A DNA stretch of 64,000 nt from Enoplosus armatus (Eukaryota; Chordata; Actinopteri; Centrarchiformes; Enoplosidae), in assembly GCF_043641665.1 (NCBI RefSeq), contig NC_092200.1, forward strand, positions 5,241,694 to 5,305,693, in the 5' to 3' direction. Made by a program: the position numbers and the translations under genes. Below the pieces are notes generated by a model. It was not told the DNA's origin and searched no databases. It worked only from the letters and a program-made list of their open reading frames with translations. Position 1 is the first letter of the stretch; each line of letters opens with the position of its first letter. Positions 1-12,826 of this stretch are shown here, piece after piece.

Positions 1-914
1 AGACCACAAACCAGCACTGCAAAACCTGTATCACACTCAGTCATGGGTGTACCAGACTGTAAAATGGGCGCCAACAACAAGTTAACGAACGGGTAATTAG
101 TGAACCACAATGTGCTTTAAATATCAGAGCATGCACTGGCTCATGCAGCTCTAATTCTCCAGGCTGTATATTATGCAGTTACAGGGCTGCATCTAACAAT
201 TGTTTTCACTGTCAATTAAACTGCTGATTATATTCTCAATTAACAGATTAATCACATCACCATTTGGCCCATAAAATATCAGAAAATATTGGAAATAAAA
301 ACACACATTTTTTCACAATTGTCTTAAGACCAAGGTGACATCTTCAAATTACTTCTTTTGTCTGACTTACAATTCATAACCCAAGGATGGCCAGTTTACA
401 ATCACAAAGGCGGCAAATCCTCACGATTAAGAAGCTTGAATAAGGTAATGATTGACATTTTTGATTTTTGAAGCACCAGCAGCTCAGGGTTCACAAGAAA
501 TAGCACTTTGAAGCCCAACTGTTTATTAGAATTTACATGTCTCAGCATGAGGCCATGGATGAATGCGAACTGAAGCTAAAATGACTGTTTTCATTATTAA
601 TAGCAACCTCATAGCCTTGATGAGTCGACACATCTCTTGATAATGTAGGCTAACTTGAGCAGAGTGAATACATTACAACAGACAACAGAGCAGGTGCAGG
701 GATGGCTCTCCAAACTAATAGCTCGATGCAAACACTCATTATCCAGCGTGCAGCAGGTGACTTGGCTTCGTGTTAGTCGTTTAAGTTGAGTATTAAACCA
801 AATATACATATTTTATTACAGACAAAGAGAAAGCCCGGCAGACAGTGGTGGTTTTTAACTTTTGCAGCACGATACTGTGTCCGCATTTCATGCAAATTAT
901 AACAACTTAAACAG
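1..914. other. Intron sequence left of the second CpG block, nothing recognised
   Basis: No ORF, repeat or splice-bounded frame that I can support. If the candidate exon at 1040 is real, this is its first intron. Confidence 0.5.
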
Positions 915-1310
915 ACCTGCACTCGGTTTAAAGCGATGCATCGAGGCACGCATATTTGCAACTTGTATCGAGCGACATCAGCGCAAAGATAAAGCCCTCG
1001 GTGTGTCATGAAGCCCCTCGTGATGATGTGTAAACTTACATCGGTGATTGCGACGCTTCCCCTTGTACATGGTCATTATGTACGGGTCCAGCTTTGCACT
1101 CTTTCAGATCCGCTTTCAGGTTTCCAGAGAGACTCGGCGTCAGGACTTCAGCGTGCTGCGATACTTTCTGACTAGATATAATTTAGCACCTCAGAAGGAG
1201 AGTCGGCTGCTTAAGAGCGGATCATACCATCTCAGAGACGGGAAGGGGGGGAGGCGGGCTACAGCGCGCCTCATCAACACACTCAGCCGCGGAGGGAAAC
1301 TCGCAAATCA
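915..1310 (-). promoter_or_regulatory. Second CpG-rich block, candidate internal promoter
   Basis: Roughly 25-30 CpGs in under 400 bases, including GCGCGCC and CCGCGG at 1264-1293 and a GGGGGGGAGGCGGG Sp1-like box at 1245-1258. It surrounds a consensus minus-strand donor at 1039. It lies in the intron after the RRM exon of ralyl. No similar block is seen until 57 kb. Direction of transcription is inferred from the donor. Confidence 0.45.
1040..1290 (-). other. Candidate alternative first exon with a 12-codon open frame
   Basis: On the minus strand an ATG at 1076 begins MTMYKGKRRNHR, with an in-frame TGA 30 bases upstream, and the frame runs straight into GTAAGT at 1039 leaving one base (T), i.e. 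phase 1. The RRM exon of ralyl also ends in phase 1, so both could splice to the same downstream exon; the joint codon would be Tyr (TAY) instead of Asp. I do not recognise the peptide. It could equally be the first exon of an unrelated short gene or lncRNA, or chance. The right edge is uncertain. Confidence 0.35.
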
Positions 1311-1865
1311 ACAAAATTATGAAGCAAAAATCAGAAAATGAGGAAAACAAATAGCCATGACTTTACAAAACAACCATAAAATGCTCTGTCACGATTCATT
1401 TCGGTCACATCTACCCTCAGTTTATATTACATTACAAAATTCGTCCTGGTTGGTTTCACTGAATATGTGAGCGATTCTTGTGCGTTATTATGATTTTTTT
1501 TTTATGGTCACAAATCAACATTTACAAGCCACATTTCTGAGCTGATTGTCTATATCAAACTAAATATCAATATAAAACAAATATGTCTATGGTTGAATGT
1601 ACCAAATACAAAATGTTCTTAAAACATACAGTGAAACATAGCAGGTTTTAATTATTTTTTTCTTTCATACACGTAAATTCATAATCCCTTAATAAAGACA
1701 GGCTTATCAGTGCAATGCCGTTTAACAAACAAGTGATGTTTTACCAAAGAGTATAATTTCTTAATGTCAGAAACTAATAAAAAACAATTTATGGCCAAGT
1801 TTCAAACTGCTAGCTAAGTCACTGTAGCTAGCTAGCAGCCACTGTTGACAGGAAGAGTCAACAGC
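1311..1865. other. AT-rich intron, nothing recognised
   Basis: The drop from the CpG-rich block to AT-rich sequence at about 1310 marks the upstream edge of that block on the minus strand. No exon or element seen. Confidence 0.5.
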
Positions 1866-2262
1866 CATGCTACTGGCTCTGTGAGGCTATACTAAACACC
1901 GTGGTGCTTTAAGCTAAATGCTAAAAATGCAACATCCTTACAGTGACGATGTTAACATGCTGATGTTAAGCAGGCATAATGTTTACCATGTTCACCATCT
2001 TAGCTTTGCATGTTAGCATGCTAGCATTTGCTCATTAGCACTAAACACAAACTACAGCTGAGGCTGATGGGAATGTCATTAGTTTTGACCTGATGATGGC
2101 ACTAAATGAAAAGTCGGAGGATCATCAAAGTCAGTAGGATTCATCCTCTGGGGACAATAAATACATACGTCATTTGTTGAGATATTTCAGTCTGGACCAA
2201 AGTGTTGGACAGACTGACTGACATTGCCATCCACATTGCTAGCATAGCTAAAAATGCTAAAT
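1866..2262 (+). repeat. Teleost interspersed repeat, copy 1
   Basis: Signature blocks: CAGGCATAATGTTTACCATG, TTCACCATCTTAGCTTTGCA, CACAAACTACAGCTGAGGCT, GATGGGAATGTCATTAGTTT, a CTGATGATGGCACTA block, and near the end GTTGAGATATTTCAGTCTGG with GACATTGCCATCCACATTGC. A second copy lies at 36468-36748. I recognise the family from many fish introns but cannot name its class with certainty. Confidence 0.7.
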
Positions 2263-2264
2263 GA

Positions 2265-3519
2265 GTTGGCACTATGTCATCCACGTATATTTTTGCCACT
2301 TACTATTCTTCAAAAATGCCTCAAATTCATTCTGACTTTCTGCTGGGAATAATTCAATTCAGATTAATTCACAGTAGACACCCTCTACTTTAGATTCTCT
2401 GCCAATCCAACCTTTGAAAGAGAAACAAACCCTGACATCAAGTGCTGTCTGTGACCTTCAAGGTGACACTGTTTCTTCTTGATTCACACTGTAAAACAGT
2501 GATATATCCTTTCTGTATTAAGAGAATGCCGCTTTCCAGTGTAATACTGTGTCTGATTACTATCTTACTCCATATGAGCATGCACTGACATTGGCACAAA
2601 AATAATATTCCACTCCCTCCACAACCTCTGGGCACACTTCAGCAAAGGTGCATCTCATCTTACTTGCAAAGGGGGTGGTGTTGCTAAGGAGACAAGGATA
2701 AGGATGGATGTTGATTTTGTGCGATTCATTCCACTATATTACATTATTGTTGTGTGGGTTGAATAAAAACACTTTCTTTTTTTTTTTGGCCCAAGATGAA
2801 TTGTGCAGTGGAAACAAACAACTGCATGGAAGTAGCAGGAATTCAATCAATATTGCTCTCCTGTGAAAGTGCTGCTGCTCTCACATGCTCCAGAATGACA
2901 AATGGTCTTCGTTATGTTTTTACTTTCAAACTTAGAAAAGATTAAATCCCTCAAAGTGAATTTTTGTGTAAATAAAATAGATCAATACAGCGGATATGAT
3001 TACAGGTTCGTGCACTGGGGTATAGGTCAAAGTCAACTGTAACTGTAAAAAAAAATATATAAAGTATAAACATATTCTAATCATCTACAACAAGCAATGA
3101 GAAAAATCTAAAAAAGGTATAGCAGGGACATCTGCTGTCCATGATGGATTAATACAACAAACAGCCTCCAGAATACAATAGGAGGCATGTAGTTAATGTG
3201 GCACAAAAGGAGGGAATTTGAATCCCTCATAATTAATACTCTTAATGTGCTTCACTTTGTGACTCAAACATGAGAAATTAAAGAATGACTTTAAACAAGG
3301 CCAGCTGTGTTTAACATTCCCACCTGACCCAAGGCCTTTTTTAAGGAGCGTCAGACAGAATAAAACTCTGACTTTACATTTTCATTTTATTAAATATGTA
3401 GATTATTTAATCAAATGCTCCTTTGTAAGGCAGGGTTTAGCAGCGTTGTGGTGAGATGTGAAATATAAAAGTGCTGTATGAAAGGTACATCAAGGTTTAT
3501 AGTGAATGTCTCAAAACTA
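2265..3519. other. Intron between two interspersed repeats, nothing recognised
   Basis: Only a short T-run (2775-2788) and AT-rich patches. Confidence 0.5.
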
Positions 3520-3930
3520 CAGAGGATAAAATCGGAGCTCCAGGACCACGTCAACTTCTGTGATCTCTATGAAGCTATTAAAGCAGCTATAAACAATATT
3601 TTTATATCAACAATGGATCAAATAACTGTAATGTGAAAGGGGTCGCTTGAAGTGATGAACAGAGAATTATGACCCAATTTTGCAGTCACCCTCAGTTCTA
3701 AAGAGCTCTTTTAGCCTCTTTCAGCTCATTGTTTTGGTTTTCTGACCCACAACTTTAATGTTTTGCTTCACTCTCACTGCTCTCATGAGTCTCCTTCAGC
3801 TGCAGCACGCAGGAAAGAGTTTGAATCAACTAAAAAGCAGATAATACTGTATGTCAACGTTGTGTTCACAGCTTGTTTCCACTGCCCCCTGGTGGCCACA
3901 AAAATCTGTTACTGCAGGTTTAAACTCTTG
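3520..3930 (+). repeat. Teleost interspersed repeat, forward copy (partner at 26.8-27.1 kb)
   Basis: Landmarks: TTAAAGCAGCTATAAACAAT, TTTTATATCAACAATGGATC, ATGTGAAAGGGGTCGC, TGACCCACAACTTTAATG, GTTGTGTTCACAGCTTGTTT, CTGCCCCCTGGTGGCCACAA and TTACTGCAGGTTTAAA, in this order. The same order appears on the opposite strand at 27140-26779. Confidence 0.65.
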
Positions 3931-5125
3931 GTTTGGTTCCAAGTATTATAGTATCTAAATTCCCAATATTTATATGGGTAAAAACTTAAATATACACATC
4001 TTCCCAAAGGACCACAGTGCTGTCAAATTTCCACAGTTACTATCCATCACTGCTAGTAATGTATTACAGCCTCTTGTAAGCAGCATGTTATTTCCCTTGC
4101 TATACTGCACCACGGGGCTAGTTAAACCCAGTTAAACTGATTTCATTTAACAACCTGGGTGCTTTGTATGGAGGGGAGATTGACGAGAAATTACCAATGA
4201 TACCAATGGATGTGGCGATTTCCTTAAGAAGTAAAAAAAGAAAGTCTTCAAAGCGCTAAGCACTTCATTACCCTTTTTAAGATACGAAGAGCTTCCTAGA
4301 AGATGTGCGTGCATCAACCTAATCTTAAGTGCTCTGCATTCTCAGGCAATCTCTGCTGGCATCTGAAACACACTCCCTGTTAACAAATGACCCTCATTTA
4401 TAGCTGAGATGGAGAGGATGCTGTGGATGCCCACGGGGAAGATTTCCTACATGATGGATATAAATCTGCTCAAGCCATCACATCTCATTGGCCTATGACT
4501 TACAGCCTCTCTTAGCTCATTAGACAGGCTCTGCTTTTGGCACTGAGTAATTGCAAACGAATCTAGTGTGTCAACTGCTGCAACTGCTTAGTAGTCTGTG
4601 ACAGCGAATCGACTCTCTTTGCTAATACTATGCTTACAGTCCCCTGGCAGAAAATGAGGGTACTTCAAAAATAACATTATTAAGGAGAAAACTGACATCC
4701 TATCCTACACACACGGTTGCTTCGAGTTGCTGAGTTTCTCATCTGAAAGCAAAAACTGCAGGAAACGTCTCAAAAGGTTTGCAAACCAAACCTGGGAAGG
4801 AAAATAGCACACTCTAGTGGAGAAAAAACTGTATGGCTGCTTCCAGCTGAGAGATTTAAGGGGAACATCAACATCAGTACTGAAAATAGTATTCACATGT
4901 TTTTTTCTATATTGCTGGCTTAGTTTGTGGATTTTCTTTATAAGCTGAATATCAGAGGGACAGGCTGTAGTGATGGTGTCATATAGGCATCTACTAGAGC
5001 TGCTCCATAAACAGTGAATAATGAAACACAGAGTATGAAAGCAGCCCTGGTGAATTTATATGCATGGGTGCATTTTCCTATCTGGCTGATTAAGCCCTGC
5101 ATTTAAATAAACCTCCCTCTGAATC
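3931..5125. other. Intron, nothing recognised
   Basis: No structure beyond background. Confidence 0.5.
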
Positions 5126-5612
5126 AGTGTCATCTGATGTTTTGCTCTAATTTCTCATTTAAAAAGGACATTTTTCTGTGTTTGTACATTTTGACTTAAT
5201 GTTGTAGGGTGGATTCAGCTTTATTTTGAAATTTCCTGGCTACCTGTCTTGGAATGGAAAGTAAAATTGTTCATTGACTTGTACATTTCCCCCTCCTGCT
5301 TGTTCAGGGTCATGTGGAGCTGGAGGAAGGAGACTATCCCAGCATACCTTGGACCAAATTTGTCACCTGATGTTCTGCTCCAATTTTCAGTTTAAAGAGA
5401 TGATTGTGTGTGTTTGCATGTAATGATGTTACTCTATAAAGTGACAGGAACAGCAAAATATAAATTCTGTTTTGGGGGGGATTTAGTTTATTCTGAAATT
5501 GCCTTGCTTTCTTTATTGGAACACATAAATGCTGATCATTCATCCATTCATTTCCCATTCAATTCAAAATCATATGGGGGCTATGAAGTCTATCCCAGCA
5601 TGCCTTGGACCT
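5126..5612 (+). repeat. Diverged tandem duplication, unit about 235-250 bp
   Basis: Unit 1 runs about 5126-5358, unit 2 about 5362-5612. Matching blocks: GTCATCTGATGTTTTGCTCT with GTCACCTGATGTTCTGCTCC; TTTATTTTGAAATTTCCTGG with TTTATTCTGAAATTGCCTTG; ACTATCCCAGCATACCTTGG with TCTATCCCAGCATGCCTTGG. The CATCCATTCATTT...TATCCCAGCATGCCTTGG arrangement is a frequent teleost repeat. Confidence 0.65.
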
Positions 5613-5762
5613 AAGGCAGAGGACTCCGGTAAAGACATGTCTTTGGACGTTGGGAGAAAACTGGAGAAGATCAAATATGCAAACTCAATTATCAGGACCA
5701 ACAACGAAAACCCAAGAGCTTCTTGCTGCGAGGTGACAGCAGTAACCACTGACTCACCAGTC
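5613..5762 (+). repeat. 3' part of a common teleost repeat
   Basis: AGACATGTCTTTGGACGTTG, GGAGAAAACTGGAGAA, ATGCAAACTC and TTCTTGCTGCGAGGTGACAG followed by CAGTAACCACTG match, with decay, the tail of a repeat found widely in fish introns (memory of the pattern, not a search). It follows unit 2 of the duplication directly. Confidence 0.5.
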
Positions 5763-7514
5763 CCATTTGGTCTGATCAATATCTCAAAAATACAGCACAA
5801 AATCTTTCCAATAAATCCAGTTTGTTACCAAATGTCTGTCTGGGTGATAATATCTGTAGTGACATTCTGTATTTGAGTTGATTTTAATGGCAGCTATCTA
5901 TTTCTGTTGAGGGATACGTGTCATGTTTCTGAAATAGTGGAAATCACATTTTTATCTGACAGAAAGTCCTCAGTTACTGGCAGCTGAAGCAAAGCTCTTC
6001 CTATTTAAGGGGAAAAAGACCATGCTGCTAAGATCCACAATCCTCAACAAGAAAACAAATAAGCAAACACACATGTAAACACTCTCTTTTAATGTTTTTT
6101 TTTTTACACTAAATTGAGGTATTATTATCAAGAGGCTGGGCAGAAAAAAAAAGTTCACCCATCTAATATACTTTCATTTAATCTTTGCCTACGCTACACA
6201 TGAATTACATTTATCCAGACTATAAAACCTCATATTTAGGCCCTAATCTGCATCGTCCCTCCCTCCTGTTTACCTCCTTTCCCTTATTTTCCCTCCATCT
6301 CTCACTCACTCCATTTTGTCTCTCTTCCCGCTCTCCCCCTCTCCATCTGTCAGGGTCAGCAGAGTGCAAAGAATCACATTAAGAAGTATTCAAATGTTGA
6401 ACTAGTCGCAATTGCTATTCATACAGGCATCAAAGGCTGCCAAATCTAATTCAGCTCAGACGCTATCTGTGCCACAGTCGTTCACCCAGTCGGCAGAGAT
6501 GATACAAACCACACAGGGCGGCGGGGGTTATAAAAACCTGACACACAGACAATAATGTCTCCTGGATGTAATGGAGCCACAAATGACTGCACCATTGCCC
6601 ATAATGTTGAACGATTTTAACCAAAAGTGGGGGAAGAAAAGAGGTGGATGGATTTTACTTCATTTCTGACTCTACCTGCTGCATCTGAGCTGTGATTTCT
6701 TTGTCATGAGTTGAAAAGCAGCACTCGTAAAGAAAAGAGTCATTAATGCACCATGGAGGACAAATGGCAGATTGTCAGCTTTGGTTTTAAGTGAAGACCT
6801 TTACGAGACAAAGCACACTTTGGAAGTAATGTTCAGACACAGGTGTCATATGAGAAGCTCTGAATGTTAGCACTGCTGCTAAGGCATCTGCTCCGCAACT
6901 GCTAATCTTAAATATAACTTCTGTAATAATTTGTTCAAATGTTTCCATACTTAATATTGACATCACAGACCTATTTTACAAAATCTAACAAGACATTTTC
7001 AAATCAGAAACACTTGGCTGCATGAACATACAGCTCATCGCATGGAAAGAGTCAAATCTGGATGACGAAACAGATTTCTCAACTTTAGTTGACTTGTTCC
7101 CGCCACAAACTTTACATCTTACTGATCCAGAGTACACACCATCTCCATGTATGTGTGCAAAAGTCTGCTCTGCTCAACACTACAGTTGGAAATATAGCAT
7201 TACAATAGATTCATTACTGTGTCATGGGGGGCTCAGAGGGGACTAACATACACACAAGTAATATGTTGCACACAGCAAATAGCAGTAGCATAAGTGGAGA
7301 AGAGTTAGGAAGTCAGGAAACTGACGCAGTAATGTCAGTTACACAGCAATTTCTATCTTAAGTTAGCAACATTAGCTAACATTAGCCATCATAAGCTACT
7401 GGTCATACCACACCAAGTGAGGCTGTATTAGCAAAACCCCTGAGTATGTTGAATTGATCAATGGTGAGTTGTATTTCTTGTGCATTCAACTTTCCATTAG
7501 TAAGAGGAATAATT
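5763..7514. other. Intron with a long pyrimidine tract at 6252-6353
   Basis: The tract (CCTCCCTCC, TCTCTCTTCCCGCTCTCCCC, then CATCTGTCAG) mimics a plus-strand acceptor, but no open frame follows. The 100 bases after it (6354-6480) are of even composition and could be conserved non-coding DNA; not testable here. Confidence 0.5.
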
Positions 7515-7655
7515 TAACTTGAACTAATGCCTAATTCTAACCTCAAACCTAGCAGCCTTTTAAAGAAGTGCCGCAAAATTGTCACCTCTCAAATGTCCTC
7601 ACTTCTCATGTTAACTAAAACTGGTCCTCACAAAGACACAAGAAGGCTCACACAC
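7515..7655 (+). repeat. Probable teleost interspersed repeat fragment
   Basis: AATGCCTAATTCTAACCTCA, CAAATGTCCTCACTTCTCAT and AAAACTGGTCCTCACAAAGA followed by CACACACACCCGAGG follow the order of a frequent fish repeat. Only one copy is in the window, so it cannot be confirmed internally. Confidence 0.4.
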
Positions 7656-10600
7656 ACCCGAGGTGACTGCAGTACTTTGTACACAAGTAAAACTGTGATA
7701 AATCTGAAATATATTTTACTGTAATTATGCTGTAATGATTTATTTAATTGATTATACTGCACATGAACATTATATTCAATAATGTATAATGTAATGTTAT
7801 TTGCCCCTCTGCTTCCAGACCTTCAACATGATGCGTGTCAAATCCAATTGCACCTAAATCCAGACTCATCCTCGGCTTTCAGAAGGTCACACACGAGCTC
7901 ATTAAGACAAAAAGGCAATTTAAGAAACTGAAACCAATTATAAAAGGAATTGATTCAATAAAATGTTTTTTTTATGGCATGATTGCAACTTAATGCTTAC
8001 TGTATTGGTTATGACAGAAGTGGTAATAACTGCTGCGTACCACAGTGTGGTGCTCAGTGACCGCCGAGTGAAAAAGTGCCTTTTTACACACACACACATC
8101 CTCCTGATTCCATGATGTCCATTTACTCCATGTATGAGGGGAGGAGACTGACACTGTCTTGACCCATCATTTCAAACCAAATGAGCACTTGATGAATTTC
8201 CCCTTTTGTTATAACAAGCGCTTGTCTTGGCCGAGGCTCAAATCTCACTTGACAGGACGGCTCCCACAACTCAAAGTAATGAAGGCAGCCCATCTTCCCC
8301 CGTTAGATGAGGTGCATAAATACAGACACAGCTCATTAATATTTCTGTCACACAGGTAGGCTACGGAGAAAACGGTGACACACTTTACAGCTCAAGCACT
8401 CCCTCTCAAGTCCCAGAACTCATCAGCTGCATAGGCCCACTTAGGTCTGTTCGCATAGTGTGCCCTGAAAACTAAGATGCTTAAGACCTTGGTACTGATT
8501 TCACATTACATAGGACAACACAGGCAGACAAGAATCCTGCTTTGAGTCATTCTTTATCCATCTTTCATGTATTACATTCATTTTTTAGTCGTCCTGTATG
8601 AATATTCTATGTATGTAACTGTCCCGTTTTTACCAACAAATGTTCTTCCTTTTATATAATCATTAGTTTTGGAAGTTGTTTACCACTTCATACTCCTCCA
8701 CCAAGGCTACAGGCTAATAAGAAAGTGTGAACAAGCCACAAGGAGTTGTCAAGGTCAGGAATGCACTTCAAACCAGCTGCTATCTATAGAAGACAACCCC
8801 TCCCTGGGTGTATAAAGGTTTGTCAATTTTTCCTTGGAGACACAGAGCAGACAGCTGTGTGTTATGCCTCCTCTCCCTCAACAGCTGCATTACAGGGTTG
8901 GCCATCCTGTCAGCTCGGTTCAGTGTGCTCCTTTTTATTGAGTATCTCCTTGGCCATAACAACTTAACTCCTATCCAAAGTGAATTTCAACAAGCAGGCC
9001 GTCCTGTCTTTTAATCAAATCTTCACTGAATATGCAAAATATTCAGGACACTTCTTATAAAGAGGTCAATTCAGGTAGAATTCATTATCCTTCACTGATT
9101 TCCCTAATTAAATCTATGGCAGTCACAAAGGAGGAGGCACAGATAAAGAAGGAGCTGAGTTTGAGGAAAGAGTTTAAAGCGTTGAGATAAGTGAGATTGT
9201 GTGAAACGGGCTGCAAAAATATCAGGACTACAACACCAGATGTGTTGTTTAATCACTGTACATTCAATTAGACCTATGTTTGCATGTGGATCTTTTGTCA
9301 GGAACAAATCTGTGCCCTCTCAGTGGCAGAATAATCCTGCTTGCTGCTCCTTCACTCCCCAAAAATAGCACAGGCTTGAGGTCTGAGAAGGCCAAGTGGC
9401 CAGTTTTGTCATGCACCAGTGCTCTAAACAGTGCTCCAAGTACCTTGGGATGGTTATGGCCTGACTGTAAACTGTGTCTGGATGGTGTCAGAGAGGTTAC
9501 TCGTGGCGGCAGCTAATGCAAAAGTGTTGACTGCAATAAACTTGAGGTAGTTAACCGCCATCATGCTCGGCCTGACCTTTACCGGACAATGGAGCCCAAG
9601 GCTGGGTCCCATCCTCCAGCTGTGAGTCAGTATTCCACACTAACAACTGGATGCAATGATTCACAAGCCCTCAGCTTTGCAGCGCAATTGGCGGGGTGGC
9701 CTTGTGAGTAAGAGGATGAAGGAGCGAGGAAGGGTGGAAGCAAAGTAGCGTGAGTGAGCGAGGAGACGGAGGGAGAATAAATGCGGAGTCAAATAAGGAA
9801 ATGTGAGAGGAAAAGTAAACACATGAGAGAGCAAAAGATTGCTCCGGGCGAGGTTATGGGCTGTTTTTAATGTTATTTTGTTTATACTGTCCATCTTCAT
9901 TCAGGGCTAGAACTCCCCAGTGAGTCTGTCACAGTGATTCTTAATTCGCACACTAAGCGGGGGGAGTCAAAGGGGTTACACTGCAGAGCCCTGTGAGCAC
10001 GGGTCCGCAGAAACCCTCCGGGGTCGCAGTAATTATCACTGCATGTGTAATCACAAGTCACAAACCATTACTCATACAATGCGTCACCTTTTATCGCCTG
10101 GATTTATCTTTTGTTGTTCAGCCTGAGGTGCATATCGACAATTATGGCGTGAATTAAGAGACAGACATGACTGACTGGATCAATTATTATGGAGTGTTAA
10201 AGGGCAGATTTTCCATTCTGGGGGTCTGCGTCAGGCCTGTTATGAAGGTCTGTCAGTTCAGCTGATGCTCCGTGTAAAGGTCGCACTGCAGTGGTCTCTG
10301 TCATAGCAAGACTGCACACCTGGCACAAACACACACATACACACACACACACAGTTTTCTCATTGAAGTATTATCTCCCAGCATGCACAAGTAGAGCATC
10401 TGTAAGAGCACTAATCCTACACACAAGGCTCATTACTCTTGATACGTGTTGCTGGGACTCATGCAGATAAAGTCAGAGTGAAGACAAGCCTCTTTAGTTA
10501 ATGTGCTTATTCAAAATATGTTGTCAGTGTGCCAACATGCATATCTAATGTAACTAATGTTTTACTTTTTGCATTATGAGAAAGTCCAGATCTCAATTTT

Positions 10601-12759
10601 CAGCCAATGATCCATTCATTCAGACCCATCCCATGTGCATCAGCATGCCCTGAATGTGAACCTAAGCTCTCAATAGTAAACAGGCATCTCTCATTATGCA
10701 CAGAGAACAATTATCTAACTCCGTTCTACTTCAGCGGTCCAAAGCCACTTCCCCTTGCTGTCTTTGTCCCTCCCCACCTCTCTCTCTCTTTCTCTGTAGA
10801 CGGATGTAATATTAATGAACACATCTTAGCCAGGATGCTTGTTAGGCTTCAAGCTAATCCTGTTAGTTTGAAGCCTCACTGTCGCCACTGTTCATCTCAG
10901 ACTGGCCTCCCATCAGTTTATTTACTAACTGCTATAAAAGAAGGGACAGAAGCTTCAGGGATCCCCAACCAGCTAAAAGGGGGGGGAGGGTAGCCTCAGA
11001 CTCTGAGGTGGCTGGTTGGTCAGATGGAAGATATGAAGACAGGGATGAAGATGGATGTGTCTTCTACTTACTGACTCATGTCAGCAGCAATGTTATATTT
11101 CAGGTCCTGTCATGGCCAATGATAAGGAAAGTTACTTTTGAAAGAAACAAATCGCTCTACTTTACTACCTTAAAAGCAAATTAGTTGCATTTTCCAAAAT
11201 GAATGTGTAACTTGTGTTTTGTTGTTGTTGTCTATGTGTAAAAATAGTGACATTAATTGCATTGTTTTTTCATTTTCTTGTCGAATATTTTGTTATTTTC
11301 CTCTGACCTAATTAAAACCAATAGGTAGATTAGTTTTTAAGTAATAACTATTACAACTGGGCTATGAAATACATAAATCACCATAAAGCATTGTTATCAC
11401 ACACAATAAAAAAATATCCCATATTTAACAGCTCATATGTAGTCAGTCATACACAAAGAAATGTCCAGTATATTATATATTATACTTTATAGTGACGTGT
11501 TTGGGGTCAATTACACCCCTCAGACGTCAAACTGCCTGTCAGACCTCTCAAACTGCTATAAAACTAAAATAACTGAAATCCGGACAGATTTATTTGAGAT
11601 TAAGGAGGGGTAATGCTGTGTGTTAAGTGCTGCAAACATTGTGTTAAACCATGTTTTACAGCTATGGGTTCTTTCTGAAACATGTCATCAGTTCAAAATC
11701 ATGTTTATAAGCAATTGTCACACAATTAGTCAGGAAGTATTAAGCTGATAAAACAAACAAAGGTCTCCAGGACCTCAAACAGAACATTACGGTTTAAATA
11801 CTTTTGTGTTACCCTTTTCAAAAATGGCTTGTCTGCATTTGGGTTGTCAATCTTTTCATTTATTTATTTATTTTTTTTAATGTGATGTAAGAGAGAGGCT
11901 CAGCTTTCTGTTTTGTCTGTATCAAGAAGACTTTCATCTGTGAGAGCTTACATAAGATTTTCTGTTTTTGCTGTTGTTTTTTTATTAAATTTATGCTAAA
12001 GGATGTACTGTGGAAGAACTTCTAAAGTAACGCACATTTTAATTGAAATAGACAAATCAAATTAAAATCAATGTAGTTTCATGAGTTACCATGTGACCTG
12101 AGAACAGCAAAGAGCACTCAGTAATTATTCTTAGAAGCCCCATCCATATATCTTTTTTTCCAGTTTAGCTACATACATCTAAAAAAGAGTCTCTCTACCT
12201 TTTCAAACCTCACTTTCATTGCCGAGTGTCTGTATTTGTATGGAATACATTAGGAGGAGGTAGGGTTTAAATCTTTTTGTGTTTTGGATCATTTTGTTTA
12301 CATATGTGGATTATGCGAGCAACTGGATATCCACCGGGATATGGATATATATATAGAGTGGATATAGAGTGAATATTACATTTTTCATTTTGGGCATTTG
12401 TCTAGAGCTGAGGAAGCAGGTTTCGTTGTTTTGCTCAAAGACACTTTGACACATTGGCTTTTGTACGAGAATCCAAATTATAACCAGCACACCACTCTGC
12501 ACCACGACTGTGGTTTTTATATGTTATACTATATCAACTTGTGGCCTGTTGCTCTGCGGCAGAGGTGACGGAAAGCAACATTTTGTGAGAATTAACTAAT
12601 TCTGCTCATACTGATAATGACACTCATAACTAAACTATGTTACTTACTGCATAACCATAACTATAGCATAACTGATAACTGCAGACAAACTAAACTAAAC
12701 TAAAACGAGCTTGTTTCCTGATTTCTACACACGAGTATATGCACCCACACACACATATG

Positions 12760-12761
<2 letters not shown>
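7656..12761. other. Intron, mostly featureless
   Basis: Holds a purine-rich patch (9700-9840), a short CA run (10329-10353) and AT-rich segments (11150-12080). No exon of the ralyl C-terminal half was recognised on the minus strand. Confidence 0.5.
10329..10353 (+). repeat. Short impure CA microsatellite
   Basis: CACACACATACACACACACA-type run with one T interruption. Confidence 0.85.

Positions 12762-12824
<63 letters not shown>
12762..12824 (+). repeat. CA microsatellite, about 31 repeats
   Basis: Uninterrupted CA run. Smaller impure CA runs lie nearby at 12726-12755. Long frames in this stretch on both strands are repeat artefacts. Confidence 0.98.

Positions 12825-12826
<2 letters not shown>

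Noticed and set aside
1900..1925. RE1-like half-site (ACACCGTGGTGCTTTAA)
   Set aside because: Only the left half matches; it is part of an interspersed repeat and the right half is absent.
6252..6353. Strong pyrimidine tract plus CAG resembling a plus-strand acceptor
   Set aside because: No open frame or donor follows and the only supported gene is on the other strand.
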